Assembly: GCA_051880395.1 (NCBI GenBank)
Contig: JBJENW010000350.1
Coordinates: forward strand, 1 to 36,650
DNA from: JBJENW01 sp051880395
GTDB lineage: Bacteria > Bacillota > Clostridia > Lachnospirales > Lachnospiraceae
Direction: 5' to 3'
DNA: 36,650 nucleotides
Shown: positions 1 to 7,169 of the stretch, piece by piece
Layout: every line of letters starts with the position of its first letter
Numbering within the stretch: position 1 is the first letter of the stretch
Notes under the pieces: generated by a model
What the model was told of the DNA's origin: nothing
What the model saw: only the letters and a program-made list of their open reading frames with translations
Database searches by the model: none
Translations under genes and position numbers: made by a program

Positions 1-1022
1 TTCAATATATTGTTCAAATCCGACCGGCTTATGCACTCTATTGGTGTATGAGTATATCTGGTTGGAATGGACAAGCTGCAGACTGCTATGCCTGAATTCT
101 CAAATAATGCAAAGGCATTTTCAGTAATGACTCCAGGTGCGACTTCTTTTTGATATGGGATTTGATGCTGAGAACAAATTTTTTCCAGATATTTTAACAT
201 CTTTTCGTCAGGAAGGACCCCTGCCAAAGTTCCTCTTCCGTGGAAATTCATATAGGTGACTGCTGGCCCACTTCCCAATGCAATATCATTGTAATTCATA
301 TCTGGTGTGTCACAGGCTGGCGTAATATCCAGTCCAAGCATGGCATCGGGCTGAATGGTTCTTACAACAGGCATGATTCCGCGAATATTAAATTCTTCCA
401 TCACAGCAGCTACAACATAAATATCCCAATCAAATGTCTGATTCTGTGTTTGCTCTAGAAACTCCAGAAGGACCGCCAGGGCAGCACGGTCATCCAGAGC
501 TTTGGCACATATCTTGTCTGAACACAATTCTATATAACGAGGCTCAAAAGCAGCAAAACAGCCCACATCAACGCCTAAACGCTGTGCTTCGGCTTTAGAG
601 GAAGCACCAATATCTACATAAAGCTCTGCAACCTGCGGTACAGAAAATTTATCGTCTGCTTTAATAAAATGATGAGAAGGAGTTCCGATTACACCTTTTA
701 CTTTTCCACGACTTCCCAGAATATCCAGAACCATTCCCGGCAAGATCTGTGTACTTACACCGCCGATGCGTTCAATTCGGAGGAAGCCATTCAGCTCAAT
801 TTTTCTTACAATGAAGCCGATTTCATCCATATGACCAAACAGCATCAGTTTTTTTGCGTTTTTCTGGTTGCTGGGGATTTTTGCAATCACATTACCGAGA
901 GTGTCTACAGAAACTTTTTCGGAAAAGAGACGAAATTTTTGAAATATGTAATCAATCACCTCATCTTCTCTGGAACTCACTCCGGTCAGCTGTGTCAATT
1001 CCTTTAAATACGTGTCAATCAT
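1..1022 (-). CDS. M42 family metallopeptidase (FrvX/glutamyl-aminopeptidase-like), C-terminus beyond window
   Basis: Translating the minus strand from the ATG at 1022 gives an open frame of 340 residues that runs off the left window edge, so the C-terminus is missing. It reads MIDTYLKELTQLTGVSSRED and carries the co-catalytic metal ligand motifs of M42 peptidases: GHMDEIG, ALDDRAAL, AVMEEFN, LGLDITP and, near the edge, RYTHTP. The family cleaves N-terminal residues from peptides in the cytoplasm with two divalent metals; some members are annotated as endoglucanases for historical reasons. The ATG overlaps the stop of the PTS IIA gene as ATGA, so the two are translationally coupled. M42 peptidase next to a PTS gene and a regulator recalls the E. 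coli frv locus (frvX). The true substrate cannot be told from sequence. Confidence 0.9.
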   Translation of the reverse strand, partial: MIDTYLKELTQLTGVSSREDEVIDYIFQKFRLFSEKVSVDTLGNVIAKIPSNQKNAKKLMLFGHMDEIGFIVRKIELNGFLRIERIGGVSTQILPGMVLDILGSRGKVKGVIGTPSHHFIKADDKFSVPQVAELYVDIGASSKAEAQRLGVDVGCFAAFEPRYIELCSDKICAKALDDRAALAVLLEFLEQTQNQTFDWDIYVVAAVMEEFNIRGIMPVVRTIQPDAMLGLDITPACDTPDMNYNDIALGSGPAVTYMNFHGRGTLAGVLPDEKMLKYLEKICSQHQIPYQKEVAPGVITENAFALFENSGIAVCSLSIPTRYTHTPIECISRSDLNNIL

Positions 1023-1480
1023 TCTACCATTCCTTTCATTATTTTTAGAACTTCCTCTTTTGATTTTGCATCTTTCAGTTCAGGAAGTTTTGGTGACTGA
1101 AGTACTTTTGCCAGTTCTTTTAAGGCTTCCAGTTGTTCATGAGCCCCCTTTAAAAGCAACATAAAGGCAATTTCGGCTTCAACTGTTTCCTGAGGGCAGT
1201 CGATACGATGGAACAACACCGGATGTTCGAATATAGTAATATCGACCATTTCGTCTTTTACAAAGGAATAATCTGCATGTGGCATACTCACAGGAATTGT
1301 TTTTGTTTGCAGACCAGTCGGATAGGTTTGTTCTCTTTGAATTAAAGCATTATCAAATCCTGGACGGGTACTGCCTGCTTTCATAAGCCGGTCTGCAGTT
1401 GCTCTCATATAAGCTTCCCAAGTAGGATAAACGCCAATGCAAAAATTTCCTTTGATTACAAGTTCTAATAAACCACTCAT
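1019..1480 (-). CDS. PTS sugar transporter subunit IIA (fructose/mannitol-galactitol type)
   Basis: A 153-aa protein of the EIIA type-2 fold, closest in pattern to galactitol GatA-like IIA proteins. It would take phosphate from HPr on a histidine and pass it to a IIB partner. The phosphorylated residue is expected to be H68 in the motif SMPHAD, and the region TRPGFDNALIQRE is typical of the GatA-like subgroup. It is a stand-alone cytoplasmic domain; no IIB or IIC is in the window, so the transporter would have to be further left or elsewhere. Both ends are coupled by 4-nt ATGA overlaps, with the DeoR regulator upstream and the M42 peptidase downstream. The protein may therefore act in regulation as well as in transport. 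Confidence 0.88.
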   Translation of the reverse strand: MSGLLELVIKGNFCIGVYPTWEAYMRATADRLMKAGSTRPGFDNALIQREQTYPTGLQTKTIPVSMPHADYSFVKDEMVDITIFEHPVLFHRIDCPQETVEAEIAFMLLLKGAHEQLEALKELAKVLQSPKLPELKDAKSKEEVLKIMKGMVE

Positions 1481-2265
1481 TTTATTTCATCCTTCCCTGC
1501 CACGATCACGGTCTCAATTTGCTTGTTTAATGCTTCCAAGTCCTTTGCAGATATTTTATCATCGGTAATCACTATATCAATTTCAGAAATATCACAAACT
1601 TTTGCTACTTTTGTTTTCGAAAATTTTGTGTGATCAACCAATAGTACAATGGTTTTGGAAGCCTTTGCCATGGAGCGTTTAATGGCAACTTCTTCAAAAT
1701 TAACATTTGTCACACCTGCAACTATATCGATCGCATCGGCGCCCATAAAATAAATATCCGTGCATATTTGTTCAATTGCCTGTCGCGTGATATCGCCGCA
1801 CATCGAATATAGTCCTTTACGTCTTTTTCCGCCAAATACCACCAACTCAATATCTGGAATTGAAGAAAGCGTCATTGCGTTTTTTAAGTCATTTGTTGCA
1901 AAAATCTTAGATTTTAAATGATCGATTTGTACTATTTCTCTTGCTAAATATAATAAAGTAGATCCGGAATCTAATATAAAGCTGGAGTTTCTTTCAATCA
2001 GTTTCACTGCTTCCTTTGCAATTGCAATCTTGCTGTCCTTTTCAATCAGTTCCTTTTCAAGCTGTTGCGGTTCATAGGTTAATATGGCATGTTCCCCGAT
2101 TACGCCGCCATGTGTTCGTTGCAGTAGTCCGCGCTCTTCTAATTCTATAAGATCACGGTTTAATGTTGCTTTTGATATTTTTAACTGAATCTCTAACTCT
2201 GAATTTTTTACGATATCCCGGTTTTTAATATAATCTAAAATGGCTGTTTGACGTTCTGCTTTCAT
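1477..2265 (-). CDS. DeoR-family transcriptional regulator
   Basis: A 262-aa protein with an N-terminal winged helix-turn-helix (about residues 3-57, MKAERQTAILDYI through ERGLLQRTHGG) followed by the DeoR C-terminal sugar-phosphate sensor domain. The sensor shows the DSGSTLLYLA loop near residue 100, a VFGGKRR segment and the MGADAI..AGVTN segment characteristic of the family. Such proteins usually repress a sugar operon until a phosphorylated sugar binds. It is the first gene of a three-gene operon with the PTS IIA and M42 peptidase, and its stop overlaps the IIA start. The start is supported by a GGAAGGG ribosome site. Tandem 10-bp repeats in its leader (2287-2306) could be an autoregulatory operator. 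Confidence 0.93.
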   Translation of the reverse strand: MKAERQTAILDYIKNRDIVKNSELEIQLKISKATLNRDLIELEERGLLQRTHGGVIGEHAILTYEPQQLEKELIEKDSKIAIAKEAVKLIERNSSFILDSGSTLLYLAREIVQIDHLKSKIFATNDLKNAMTLSSIPDIELVVFGGKRRKGLYSMCGDITRQAIEQICTDIYFMGADAIDIVAGVTNVNFEEVAIKRSMAKASKTIVLLVDHTKFSKTKVAKVCDISEIDIVITDDKISAKDLEALNKQIETVIVAGKDEIK

Positions 2266-2286
2266 TATTCCCTTCCATTATCTTGT

Positions 2287-2306
2287 GATATTTTTTGATA
2301 TTTTTT
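2287..2306. repeat. Two tandem GATATTTTTT decamers in the deoR leader
   Basis: Two exact head-to-tail 10-bp copies lie 21-41 bp upstream of the deoR start codon, followed by a partial third (CGATATATT). The period of about one helical turn would suit a regulator binding site, but the region is very AT-rich and this may be chance. Confidence 0.4.
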
Positions 2307-2333
2307 CGATATATTATCTTTCTTATATTCTAT

Positions 2334-2362
2334 ATATTATCATTATTACTCAATTTTGTCCA
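2334..2362 (-). promoter_or_regulatory. Candidate promoter of the deoR-PTS IIA-M42 operon
   Basis: On the minus strand TGGACA (2362-2357) is followed after 17 bp by TAATAT (2339-2334). An overlapping alternative -10, GATAAT, has 15-bp spacing. It is the best sigma-A-like match between the VanZ terminator and deoR. Confidence 0.4.
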
Positions 2363-2393
2363 TATATTTTATCATATTATTTCACAAATTAAC

Positions 2394-2429
2394 AAAAAAA
2401 CCAGGCATGCATTTTCATTGCATGTCTGG
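2394..2429 (-). terminator. Rho-independent terminator of the VanZ-family gene
   Basis: An 11-bp stem (2401-2411 with 2419-2429, one G-T wobble) has a 7-nt loop and, on the minus strand, ends in seven U residues (2400-2394). It starts 4 nt after the VanZ stop codon. Confidence 0.9.
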
Positions 2430-2432
2430 CGT

Positions 2433-3002
2433 TTATAGATTAAAATAATTATTTTCAAATATGGAAGCAAGCATCCGCCAGATCCCCCATCCGATCAGCG
2501 TTCCCAGCGTGTTCATGACCAGATCATCCAACTGGCAGTAGCCTCTCTGCGTCAGAAGCTGCACCAGCTCAATCAGAAGGCTTAAGAGAAACCCGGCTCC
2601 GGTACAGAGAGTCCATTTCGACAGCTTCGGAAAGGCAGTAGGCAGCAGAAAACCGAACGGGAGCATCATAAGCAGATTTTCGATCACATAGGCTCTGGCC
2701 TGCAGACTGGCACCCCAGGTCCCTCCCAGAATCAGATTGACGGAGCTTCGTGAGCCTGGCTCTCTGGAAAAAAATGTAATTCCTGCAAGAACAGACAGAA
2801 ACGAGAAAAGCAAAAAGCGGGCGCACAGACGTTTTCCGCGGAAGGATCGTCTTGCCGGGCCGACTGATCGATGCTGGTCTGAACAATTCCTGCAGAGCCG
2901 GGTCAGAAGTTCCAGAATCAGGCAGAGTACAGCCCCGGCTGCGGCACCGGGCAGCAGATAAGAAATGGGCTGCTGCATATCGGTCCAGATGATTTCAAAC
3001 AA
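2433..3002 (-). CDS. VanZ-family membrane protein
   Basis: A polytopic membrane protein of the VanZ family. The C-terminal half shows the family hallmarks: ENLLMMLPFGFLLP, then a helix with LLIELVQLL, then QLDDLVMNTLGTLIGW. VanZ proteins are associated with low-level teicoplanin resistance and envelope lipid carriers in some Gram-positives, but the biochemical role of most members is unsettled. I place the start at a TTG (3002) because AAGGAGG lies 8 nt upstream; a longer frame to 3077 lacks such a site. That gives 189 aa. It lies 102 nt downstream of the nucleotidyltransferase gene, and no terminator is visible between them, so co-transcription is likely. Confidence 0.85.
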   Translation of the reverse strand: MFEIIWTDMQQPISYLLPGAAAGAVLCLILELLTRLCRNCSDQHRSVGPARRSFRGKRLCARFLLFSFLSVLAGITFFSREPGSRSSVNLILGGTWGASLQARAYVIENLLMMLPFGFLLPTAFPKLSKWTLCTGAGFLLSLLIELVQLLTQRGYCQLDDLVMNTLGTLIGWGIWRMLASIFENNYFNL

Positions 3003-3104
3003 GGAATCTTCCTCCTTCTGTATGATTTTGCTCCAAAATAAAGCATATGCGGTGGGGCAGAAATTATTCCACCTCACCGCATCGAAACACTCAGATGAGA
3101 TCCA

Positions 3105-4028
3105 TCAGGCAAGGTCACAGAACAGATCCTTCTGATAAACGCCGGACTCGATCAGCTTTTGGAAACTTTCGATGACCGCATCCTTGTCTTCTTTGTAAGT
3201 TACACCAAACCACTTGTCCTTCGTCTCCAGTACCTTTACCGACACCCTTCCTTCCCGGAGAAGCCGGCCGATGTAGATCGGCAGCAGATATTCCGCCTTC
3301 AGCGGATTCTCTTTTCCTGCCTCCTGGAAGAATTCAAGAAATCCGGTCTGCAGGGTATCCAGAAATCCCGGCATCAGTCCCCACATGTTCATGGACACAT
3401 AGGAATCGGGATCTATTAAGATTCCATTTGCGGATGCTTTTCCGTCTGCCGTCTTCACAATATCCGGTGTTTCCATCACATCCGTCAGATAACCCTGTTC
3501 GTCTACCTGGCAGACGCCTCTGGTAACACCGCCGTTTTCGCTCAGTGTATTCTTTAAAATAAAGCCTGCCATACAGAAGTGATTTTCCTGTGCCTCTGTG
3601 GTCAGGAATTCATGGATTTTCCCGAAGGCTTCCTTTCCATAGTAATCGTCCGCGTTGATCACCACGAATGGTTCCTTTACCAGGTCTCTGCAGGCCAGTA
3701 CAGCCTGACCGGTTCCCCATGGCTTTTGACGTCCCTCCGGAAGCGTGACGCCCTCCGGCAGATCCTCCAGAGACTGGAACGCATATTCAATTTCCACACC
3801 TTGTCTGCGGCAGAGGACTTCAATTCGATTGCCGATGACTTCGCAGAAATCTTCTTCAATATCTTTTCGGATGATAAAGACAATCTTGTTGAATCCCGCC
3901 TGAATGGCGTCATGAATGGAATAATCCATGATGATCTCTCCATTTGGTCCAATCGGTGCAAGCTGCTTAATTCCGCCGCCGAAACGGGAACCGATACCAG
4001 CCGCCATAATCACCAAAGTTGTTTTCAT
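3105..4028 (-). CDS. Sugar-phosphate nucleotidyltransferase (NDP-sugar pyrophosphorylase-like)
   Basis: A 307-aa GT-A-fold nucleotidyltransferase. The N-terminal nucleotide-binding signature reads AAGIGSRFGGGIKQLAPIGP and the metal/product-binding pair is in VVINADDYYG. It would activate a sugar-1-phosphate with an NTP in the cytoplasm, giving a donor for polysaccharide synthesis. The particular sugar and nucleotide cannot be assigned, because the family also includes members of unknown specificity. The start at 4028 has GGAGAGGAG 6 nt upstream; the frame extends to 4136, but that extension overlaps the promoter. It follows the second cps module and precedes VanZ. A strong promoter (4108-4136) suggests its own transcription unit. 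Confidence 0.88.
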   Translation of the reverse strand: MKTTLVIMAAGIGSRFGGGIKQLAPIGPNGEIIMDYSIHDAIQAGFNKIVFIIRKDIEEDFCEVIGNRIEVLCRRQGVEIEYAFQSLEDLPEGVTLPEGRQKPWGTGQAVLACRDLVKEPFVVINADDYYGKEAFGKIHEFLTTEAQENHFCMAGFILKNTLSENGGVTRGVCQVDEQGYLTDVMETPDIVKTADGKASANGILIDPDSYVSMNMWGLMPGFLDTLQTGFLEFFQEAGKENPLKAEYLLPIYIGRLLREGRVSVKVLETKDKWFGVTYKEDKDAVIESFQKLIESGVYQKDLFCDLA

Positions 4029-4107
4029 AATAATCTCCTCTCCTAACTCCCATGGCACTTTCCGGGATGTTCCGGAAAAAACTGCCATTTTCTCATCCGT
4101 TTTTCCT

Positions 4108-4136
4108 ATTATACTCTGCTGCCATGTTTCAATCAA
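4108..4136 (-). promoter_or_regulatory. Strong sigma-A-type promoter for the nucleotidyltransferase gene
   Basis: TTGATT (4136-4131), a 17-bp spacer and a perfect TATAAT (4113-4108) on the minus strand. The transcription start would be near 4101, about 70 nt before the gene. Confidence 0.8.
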
Positions 4137-4142
4137 GTACTT

Positions 4143-4211
4143 TTATCTGTTTTTTTCGCCCATGAAATGGATGAAAGTCTGTTTTACAGCGTCAGGCCGA
4201 CTCCCTTGCAT
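4143..4211 (-). CDS. Possible 22-aa leader peptide ORF
   Basis: A short ORF (MQGSRPDAVKQTFIHFMGEK, then NR) begins 8 nt after a near-perfect GAGGAGG ribosome site and follows a good promoter candidate (4243-4271). It ends just before the -35 of the nucleotidyltransferase promoter. The strong ribosome site with a tiny frame is the main evidence. There is no homology I recognise, and it could be the ribosome site of a decayed gene. The rest of the 395-nt gap between the secreted-protein gene and the nucleotidyltransferase holds only the terminator and the two promoters listed. Confidence 0.3.
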   Translation of the reverse strand: MQGSRPDAVKQTFIHFMGEKNR

Positions 4212-4242
4212 CTTGCATTCCTCCTCTGCATCCTGTTCTTAA

Positions 4243-4271
4243 ATTTTAACACATCCGTATGGAAATGTCGA
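4243..4271 (-). promoter_or_regulatory. Candidate promoter upstream of the 22-aa ORF
   Basis: TCGACA (4271-4266), a 17-bp spacer and TAAAAT (4248-4243) on the minus strand; both hexamers match consensus at 5 of 6 positions. It lies between the terminator at 4353-4387 and the small ORF. Confidence 0.55.
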
Positions 4272-4352
4272 TATGACAGAAGAACCCAGAAAAAGGTCAT
4301 TGGAAAAGCATCTCTGTTCCCAGGCGCCCTGTGAACGATGGAAAATACGCTG

Positions 4353-4387
4353 AAAAAGCCGAATCACATAAAACTATGCGATTCGGC
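4353..4387 (-). terminator. Terminator after the second cps module
   Basis: A 13-bp stem (4358-4370 with 4375-4387, one wobble) and a tetraloop, followed on the minus strand by five U residues (4357-4353). It ends the transcript of the cpsC-cpsD-secreted protein module whose last stop is at 4424. Confidence 0.9.
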
Positions 4388-4423
4388 CTGATATATCCTT
4401 TATGCTGATATATATGTGATGCA

Positions 4424-5251
4424 TTACTGTGGTTTGTAGACAACCGATAAGGTACCGGACCCGCTGATATTGACGATTACGGTTTTTGTTGTTGGATCCA
4501 CTTTGAGAACCGGGAGCAGTTCCCATAAACCATTTGCATTGTTGTAGAACAGGACAGCAACATTGTCCAGACCTTCAATCAAATTCGGAACATAAAGAGT
4601 TACTTCTACGTTACCTACTTTTACCTCGCCGGAAACAGCATCATTGGTAATAATCGCGTTTGTGCCGGTTAATGCATTGTAGCCGGTCATATCGGCGGTT
4701 TTGATGATCTCCGCCAGAGACTGACCTGCATTGATCTGATTGATTGTCGCTACCACACCTTCCGGAAGACCAGCTGTGGCTGCATCGCCGTTTGCAAAGC
4801 TGACTGCGGTATCACCCACGACGGCCTGTCCTTTGCTGTTTGCGATAACCTGCTGACCGGAAGTGGTCACAGTCTCAACGACTACGCCTACCACTGTACC
4901 GTTTGTACTGGTGCTGGTTGTTGCGCCGGTTGTCTTTACACCGGTAGCAGATACCGTTACCGTTGCAGCAGAGTTGGTTGAGGAGCCGGAGGAATGGCTG
5001 CCGCCACCGCTGGAACTGCNNNNNNNNNNNNNNNNNNNNNNNNNNNNNNNNNNNNNNNNNNNNNNNNNNNNNNNNNNNNNNNNNNNNNNNNNNNNNNNNN
5101 NNNNNNNNNNNNNNNNNNNGCCGCCACCGCTGGAACTGCTGGAGCTGCCGCCGCTTACGCTGCTGCTTGTGGATGGACTTGCAATGGCACATACCGGCTG
5201 TACAGCCAGAGCTGCTGCCAGCATCAGAATTGCCAAGCTTTTCTTTCTCAT
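4424..5251 (-). CDS. Small secreted Ser/Gly-rich protein, paralogue A (interrupted by assembly gap)
   Basis: I do not recognise a named family. The protein has a clear signal peptide (MRKKSLAILMLAAALAVQP, cleavage near CAIA-SP), then a Ser/Gly low-complexity linker containing the 100-N gap, a Ser/Thr-rich stretch, and a compact C-terminal domain of roughly 120 residues (from GQAVVGDTAVSFANG to LSVVYKPQ). That domain includes NQINAGQ and LFYNNANGLWELLP. There is no LPXTG motif and no membrane anchor. The start is ATG 5251, 8 nt after GAAGG; the GTG at 5260 overlaps that site. It directly follows cpsD. A paralogue at 29500-30219 is nearly identical in the C-terminal domain and follows the other cps module, so a role in exopolysaccharide export or matrix is a fair inference, not a demonstrated one. 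The frame is open through the Ns only if the true gap length equals 1 modulo 3. Confidence 0.8.
   Translation of the reverse strand: MRKKSLAILMLAAALAVQPVCAIASPSTSSSVSGGSSSSSSGGGXXXXXXXXXXXXXXXXXXXXXXXXXXXXXXXXXXSSSGGGSHSSGSSTNSAATVTVSATGVKTTGATTSTSTNGTVVGVVVETVTTSGQQVIANSKGQAVVGDTAVSFANGDAATAGLPEGVVATINQINAGQSLAEIIKTADMTGYNALTGTNAIITNDAVSGEVKVGNVEVTLYVPNLIEGLDNVAVLFYNNANGLWELLPVLKVDPTTKTVIVNISGSGTLSVVYKPQ
5020..5119. other. Assembly gap of exactly 100 N inside a Ser/Gly-coding repeat
   Basis: The 100-N length is a placeholder. The same 20-bp sequence occurs on both sides, at 5000-5019 and 5120-5139, which is what a short-read assembly leaves at an unresolved tandem repeat. The real length is unknown. 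Confidence 0.97.
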
Positions 5252-5307
5252 ATTTTTCACCTTCTTTTCCTTTCTCTTTTTATCAATAAACGGCTTAATT
5301 CGGCCGA

Positions 5308-6045
5308 TTATTGCAGCTTCTTGTCGGCAAGATCCGATTCATATTTTCCATATCTGCCATACTTTGCGTATTTTCCATATTTTCCATACCGGCCGTAATA
5401 CTTTCCGCCGTGTTCTTTGTCCACTTTATTTAGGACGACTCCAAGGATCCGACAACCGCTTTTTTCCAATTGTCCCTTGACCTTCTGTTCCAGTCGATAG
5501 CTGACGCTGCCGCTTTCAATTACCATCACAGCGCCGTCGCAATGTCTGGCCACGATCGCACCGTCGATCAGGTCCGCCATCGGCGGCGTATCGATAATCA
5601 CATATTCAAATTCATGACGGACTGCATTCAAAAGCTGTGGAAACAGATCCTCCTCCAAAAGCTCGGCTGGATTTGGAGAATACGGACCTGCGAAAATCAT
5701 GCTGAGGTTCTCTACGCTGGTATCGTAGAGAACACTGTCCATGCTCCGCTGTCCGCTCAAGAACTGGGAAAGACCATTTACTTCCTTGTCCAGCTGATAG
5801 CGGGAAACCAAAACAGATTTCCGGATATCGGCATCGATCAGCAGCACTCTTTTTCCAATCTGAGCCAGAGAATGCGCCAGAGCAAAGGCGATGTCACTCT
5901 TTCCCTCATCCGGCAGGGAGCTGGTCAGCATAATGGTGCGGATTCCATTTCCGCAGAATTGGATGTTTGTTCTCAATGTTTTAATTGCTTCTTTATAATA
6001 ATAATCGTCCTTCATGTCTCGGTGCAGGATTACAGACTGTCTCAT
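5308..6045 (-). CDS. cpsD: Capsular tyrosine kinase CpsD/CapB-type (BY-kinase), second copy
   Basis: A 245-aa cytoplasmic BY-kinase. Walker A is in LPDEGKS (K49), Walker A' in LLIDADIRKS (D71, D73) and Walker B in YVIIDTPP. The N-terminal EAIKTLRTNIQF helix is typical of the family. The C-terminal tail is a tyrosine ladder with nearly every third residue tyrosine (YYGRYGKYGKYAKYG and on), the expected site of trans-autophosphorylation. It is activated by the cytoplasmic end of CpsC, whose stop codon overlaps this start by one base (TGATG). It is about 85% identical by eye to the kinase at 31444-32163. No CpsB phosphatase accompanies this copy, so the distant CpsB may serve both. Confidence 0.95.
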   Translation of the reverse strand: MRQSVILHRDMKDDYYYKEAIKTLRTNIQFCGNGIRTIMLTSSLPDEGKSDIAFALAHSLAQIGKRVLLIDADIRKSVLVSRYQLDKEVNGLSQFLSGQRSMDSVLYDTSVENLSMIFAGPYSPNPAELLEEDLFPQLLNAVRHEFEYVIIDTPPMADLIDGAIVARHCDGAVMVIESGSVSYRLEQKVKGQLEKSGCRILGVVLNKVDKEHGGKYYGRYGKYGKYAKYGRYGKYESDLADKKLQ

Positions 6046-6851
6046 CAGGATTGTCCTCCCCTTTTCTTTTTTCTTGATCTGGCTGCCGTCGATGAAAATG
6101 CCGTCGATTTGGTTTTGCGGGCTTTTGTTCTATGAGCAGACGTAAGATCCTTATCCTCCATTTTTTCTCCTTCACGAGTCGGAACGGATGCCAGTACCGT
6201 CAGACCCAGATATTTTGTCACATCTTCCTCTGTGCGGATTGTATCATTCATGATCACCTGAAGGAAAAGGATGCCGCAGGACAGAAAAGCACCGGCTGCT
6301 GCACCAAGCAGCGCATTTTTCATGTTGCTTGGACTGGACTTCTGAAGTGGGATTTCACCTTCTTCGATCAGTTTTGGAGGAACCATCTCCATAATGTCGC
6401 CGATATATTCCGATGCTGTTTTTGCGATTTGATCTGCCGTTTGCTTTGCCAGATTTGGATCCGGATCCGTGACTGAAATCGAAAGAATTCGAGTATCCTG
6501 CGGGTTTTCAATTGACACCTTTTTCAGAAGCTCCGGATAGGTCAGCTCCAGACCCATTTCCTCGATTACCTGCTTTAATACCCGCCGGCTGGTTACAATC
6601 ACCTTATAATCCTTGGTCAGCTGGCTTCCGATCTGCAGGTCTGCCAAAGAGGTCAGCGTGGTTTCTTTGGAAAGGATATAGACCATGGAGGTTGAAGTAT
6701 ACTGCGGTGTCAGTGCCAGTTTGCTGAATGCACCGGCAGCGCCTCCAAACAGCACAATTGCGGCAAGGATTACCCAGAGTTTTCGTTTAAACTCCAGCAG
6801 TACTTCAAGAAGATCGATTTCCAACTCCTCATCATCAAATTGCTTATCCAT
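6045..6851 (-). CDS. cpsC: Polysaccharide co-polymerase CpsC/Wzz-type, second copy
   Basis: A 268-aa Wzz-domain membrane protein that sets chain length and activates the CpsD kinase. A first transmembrane helix (about residues 29-50, LWVILAAIVLFGGAAGAF) is followed by an extracellular Wzz domain and a second helix (about 178-200, NALLGAAAGAFLSCGILFLQ). The cytoplasmic tail is unusually long and basic, ending SRKKKRGGQS. The segment NDTIRTEEDVTKYLG before the tail is typical of the Gram-positive members. It has a one-base overlap with cpsD. It is highly similar to 32163-32963 except in the tail, which differs in length and composition. Confidence 0.95.
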   Translation of the reverse strand: MDKQFDDEELEIDLLEVLLEFKRKLWVILAAIVLFGGAAGAFSKLALTPQYTSTSMVYILSKETTLTSLADLQIGSQLTKDYKVIVTSRRVLKQVIEEMGLELTYPELLKKVSIENPQDTRILSISVTDPDPNLAKQTADQIAKTASEYIGDIMEMVPPKLIEEGEIPLQKSSPSNMKNALLGAAAGAFLSCGILFLQVIMNDTIRTEEDVTKYLGLTVLASVPTREGEKMEDKDLTSAHRTKARKTKSTAFSSTAARSRKKKRGGQS

Positions 6852-6909
6852 ACCTTTTTCATTCTCCTGTTTTTCCTATCGTACAAGTATGCCACCAGAA
6901 TCCTTTCAG

Positions 6910-6929
6910 AACAGTTACAAAACAGTTAC
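6910..6929. promoter_or_regulatory. Direct repeat AACAGTTAC x2 upstream of the second cps module
   Basis: Two exact 9-bp copies 11 bp apart centre-to-centre (GTAACTGTT on the minus strand), about 60-80 bp upstream of cpsC. An 11-bp period suits a response-regulator dimer. The same word recurs upstream of the secreted-protein paralogue at 30260-30268. No promoter hexamers convinced me elsewhere in the 318-nt gap 6852-7169, which otherwise holds the terminator at 6985-7020. Confidence 0.4.
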
Positions 6930-6977
6930 TATCCATAAAATTTTTACCAGAAAAGAGATAAAAACAAAAAAGAAAAA

Positions 6978-7020
6978 TGAAAAATCGGAGAGAATGCAAC
7001 GCTTTTTGCATCCTCTCCGA
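6978..7020 (-). terminator. Terminator of the hemC-sirC/cobA/hemD-cobI operon
   Basis: A 15-bp stem (6985-6999 with 7006-7020, one wobble) and a 6-nt loop, followed on the minus strand by U-rich sequence. It lies about 150 nt after the cobI stop. Confidence 0.85.
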
Positions 7021-7169
7021 CGGACTGTTTTATTTTTTGCTGTGATCCTTGTTTTTCTCATCTGGAAAGCCGTCCCGGACCGGCTTTCCGGGATATTCTT
7101 TTGCTTCTTCTTGACCGGTAAGTACCCGCAGCGCCCCCGCTGCCATGTTTTGATCTGTACTTTCGGTTT

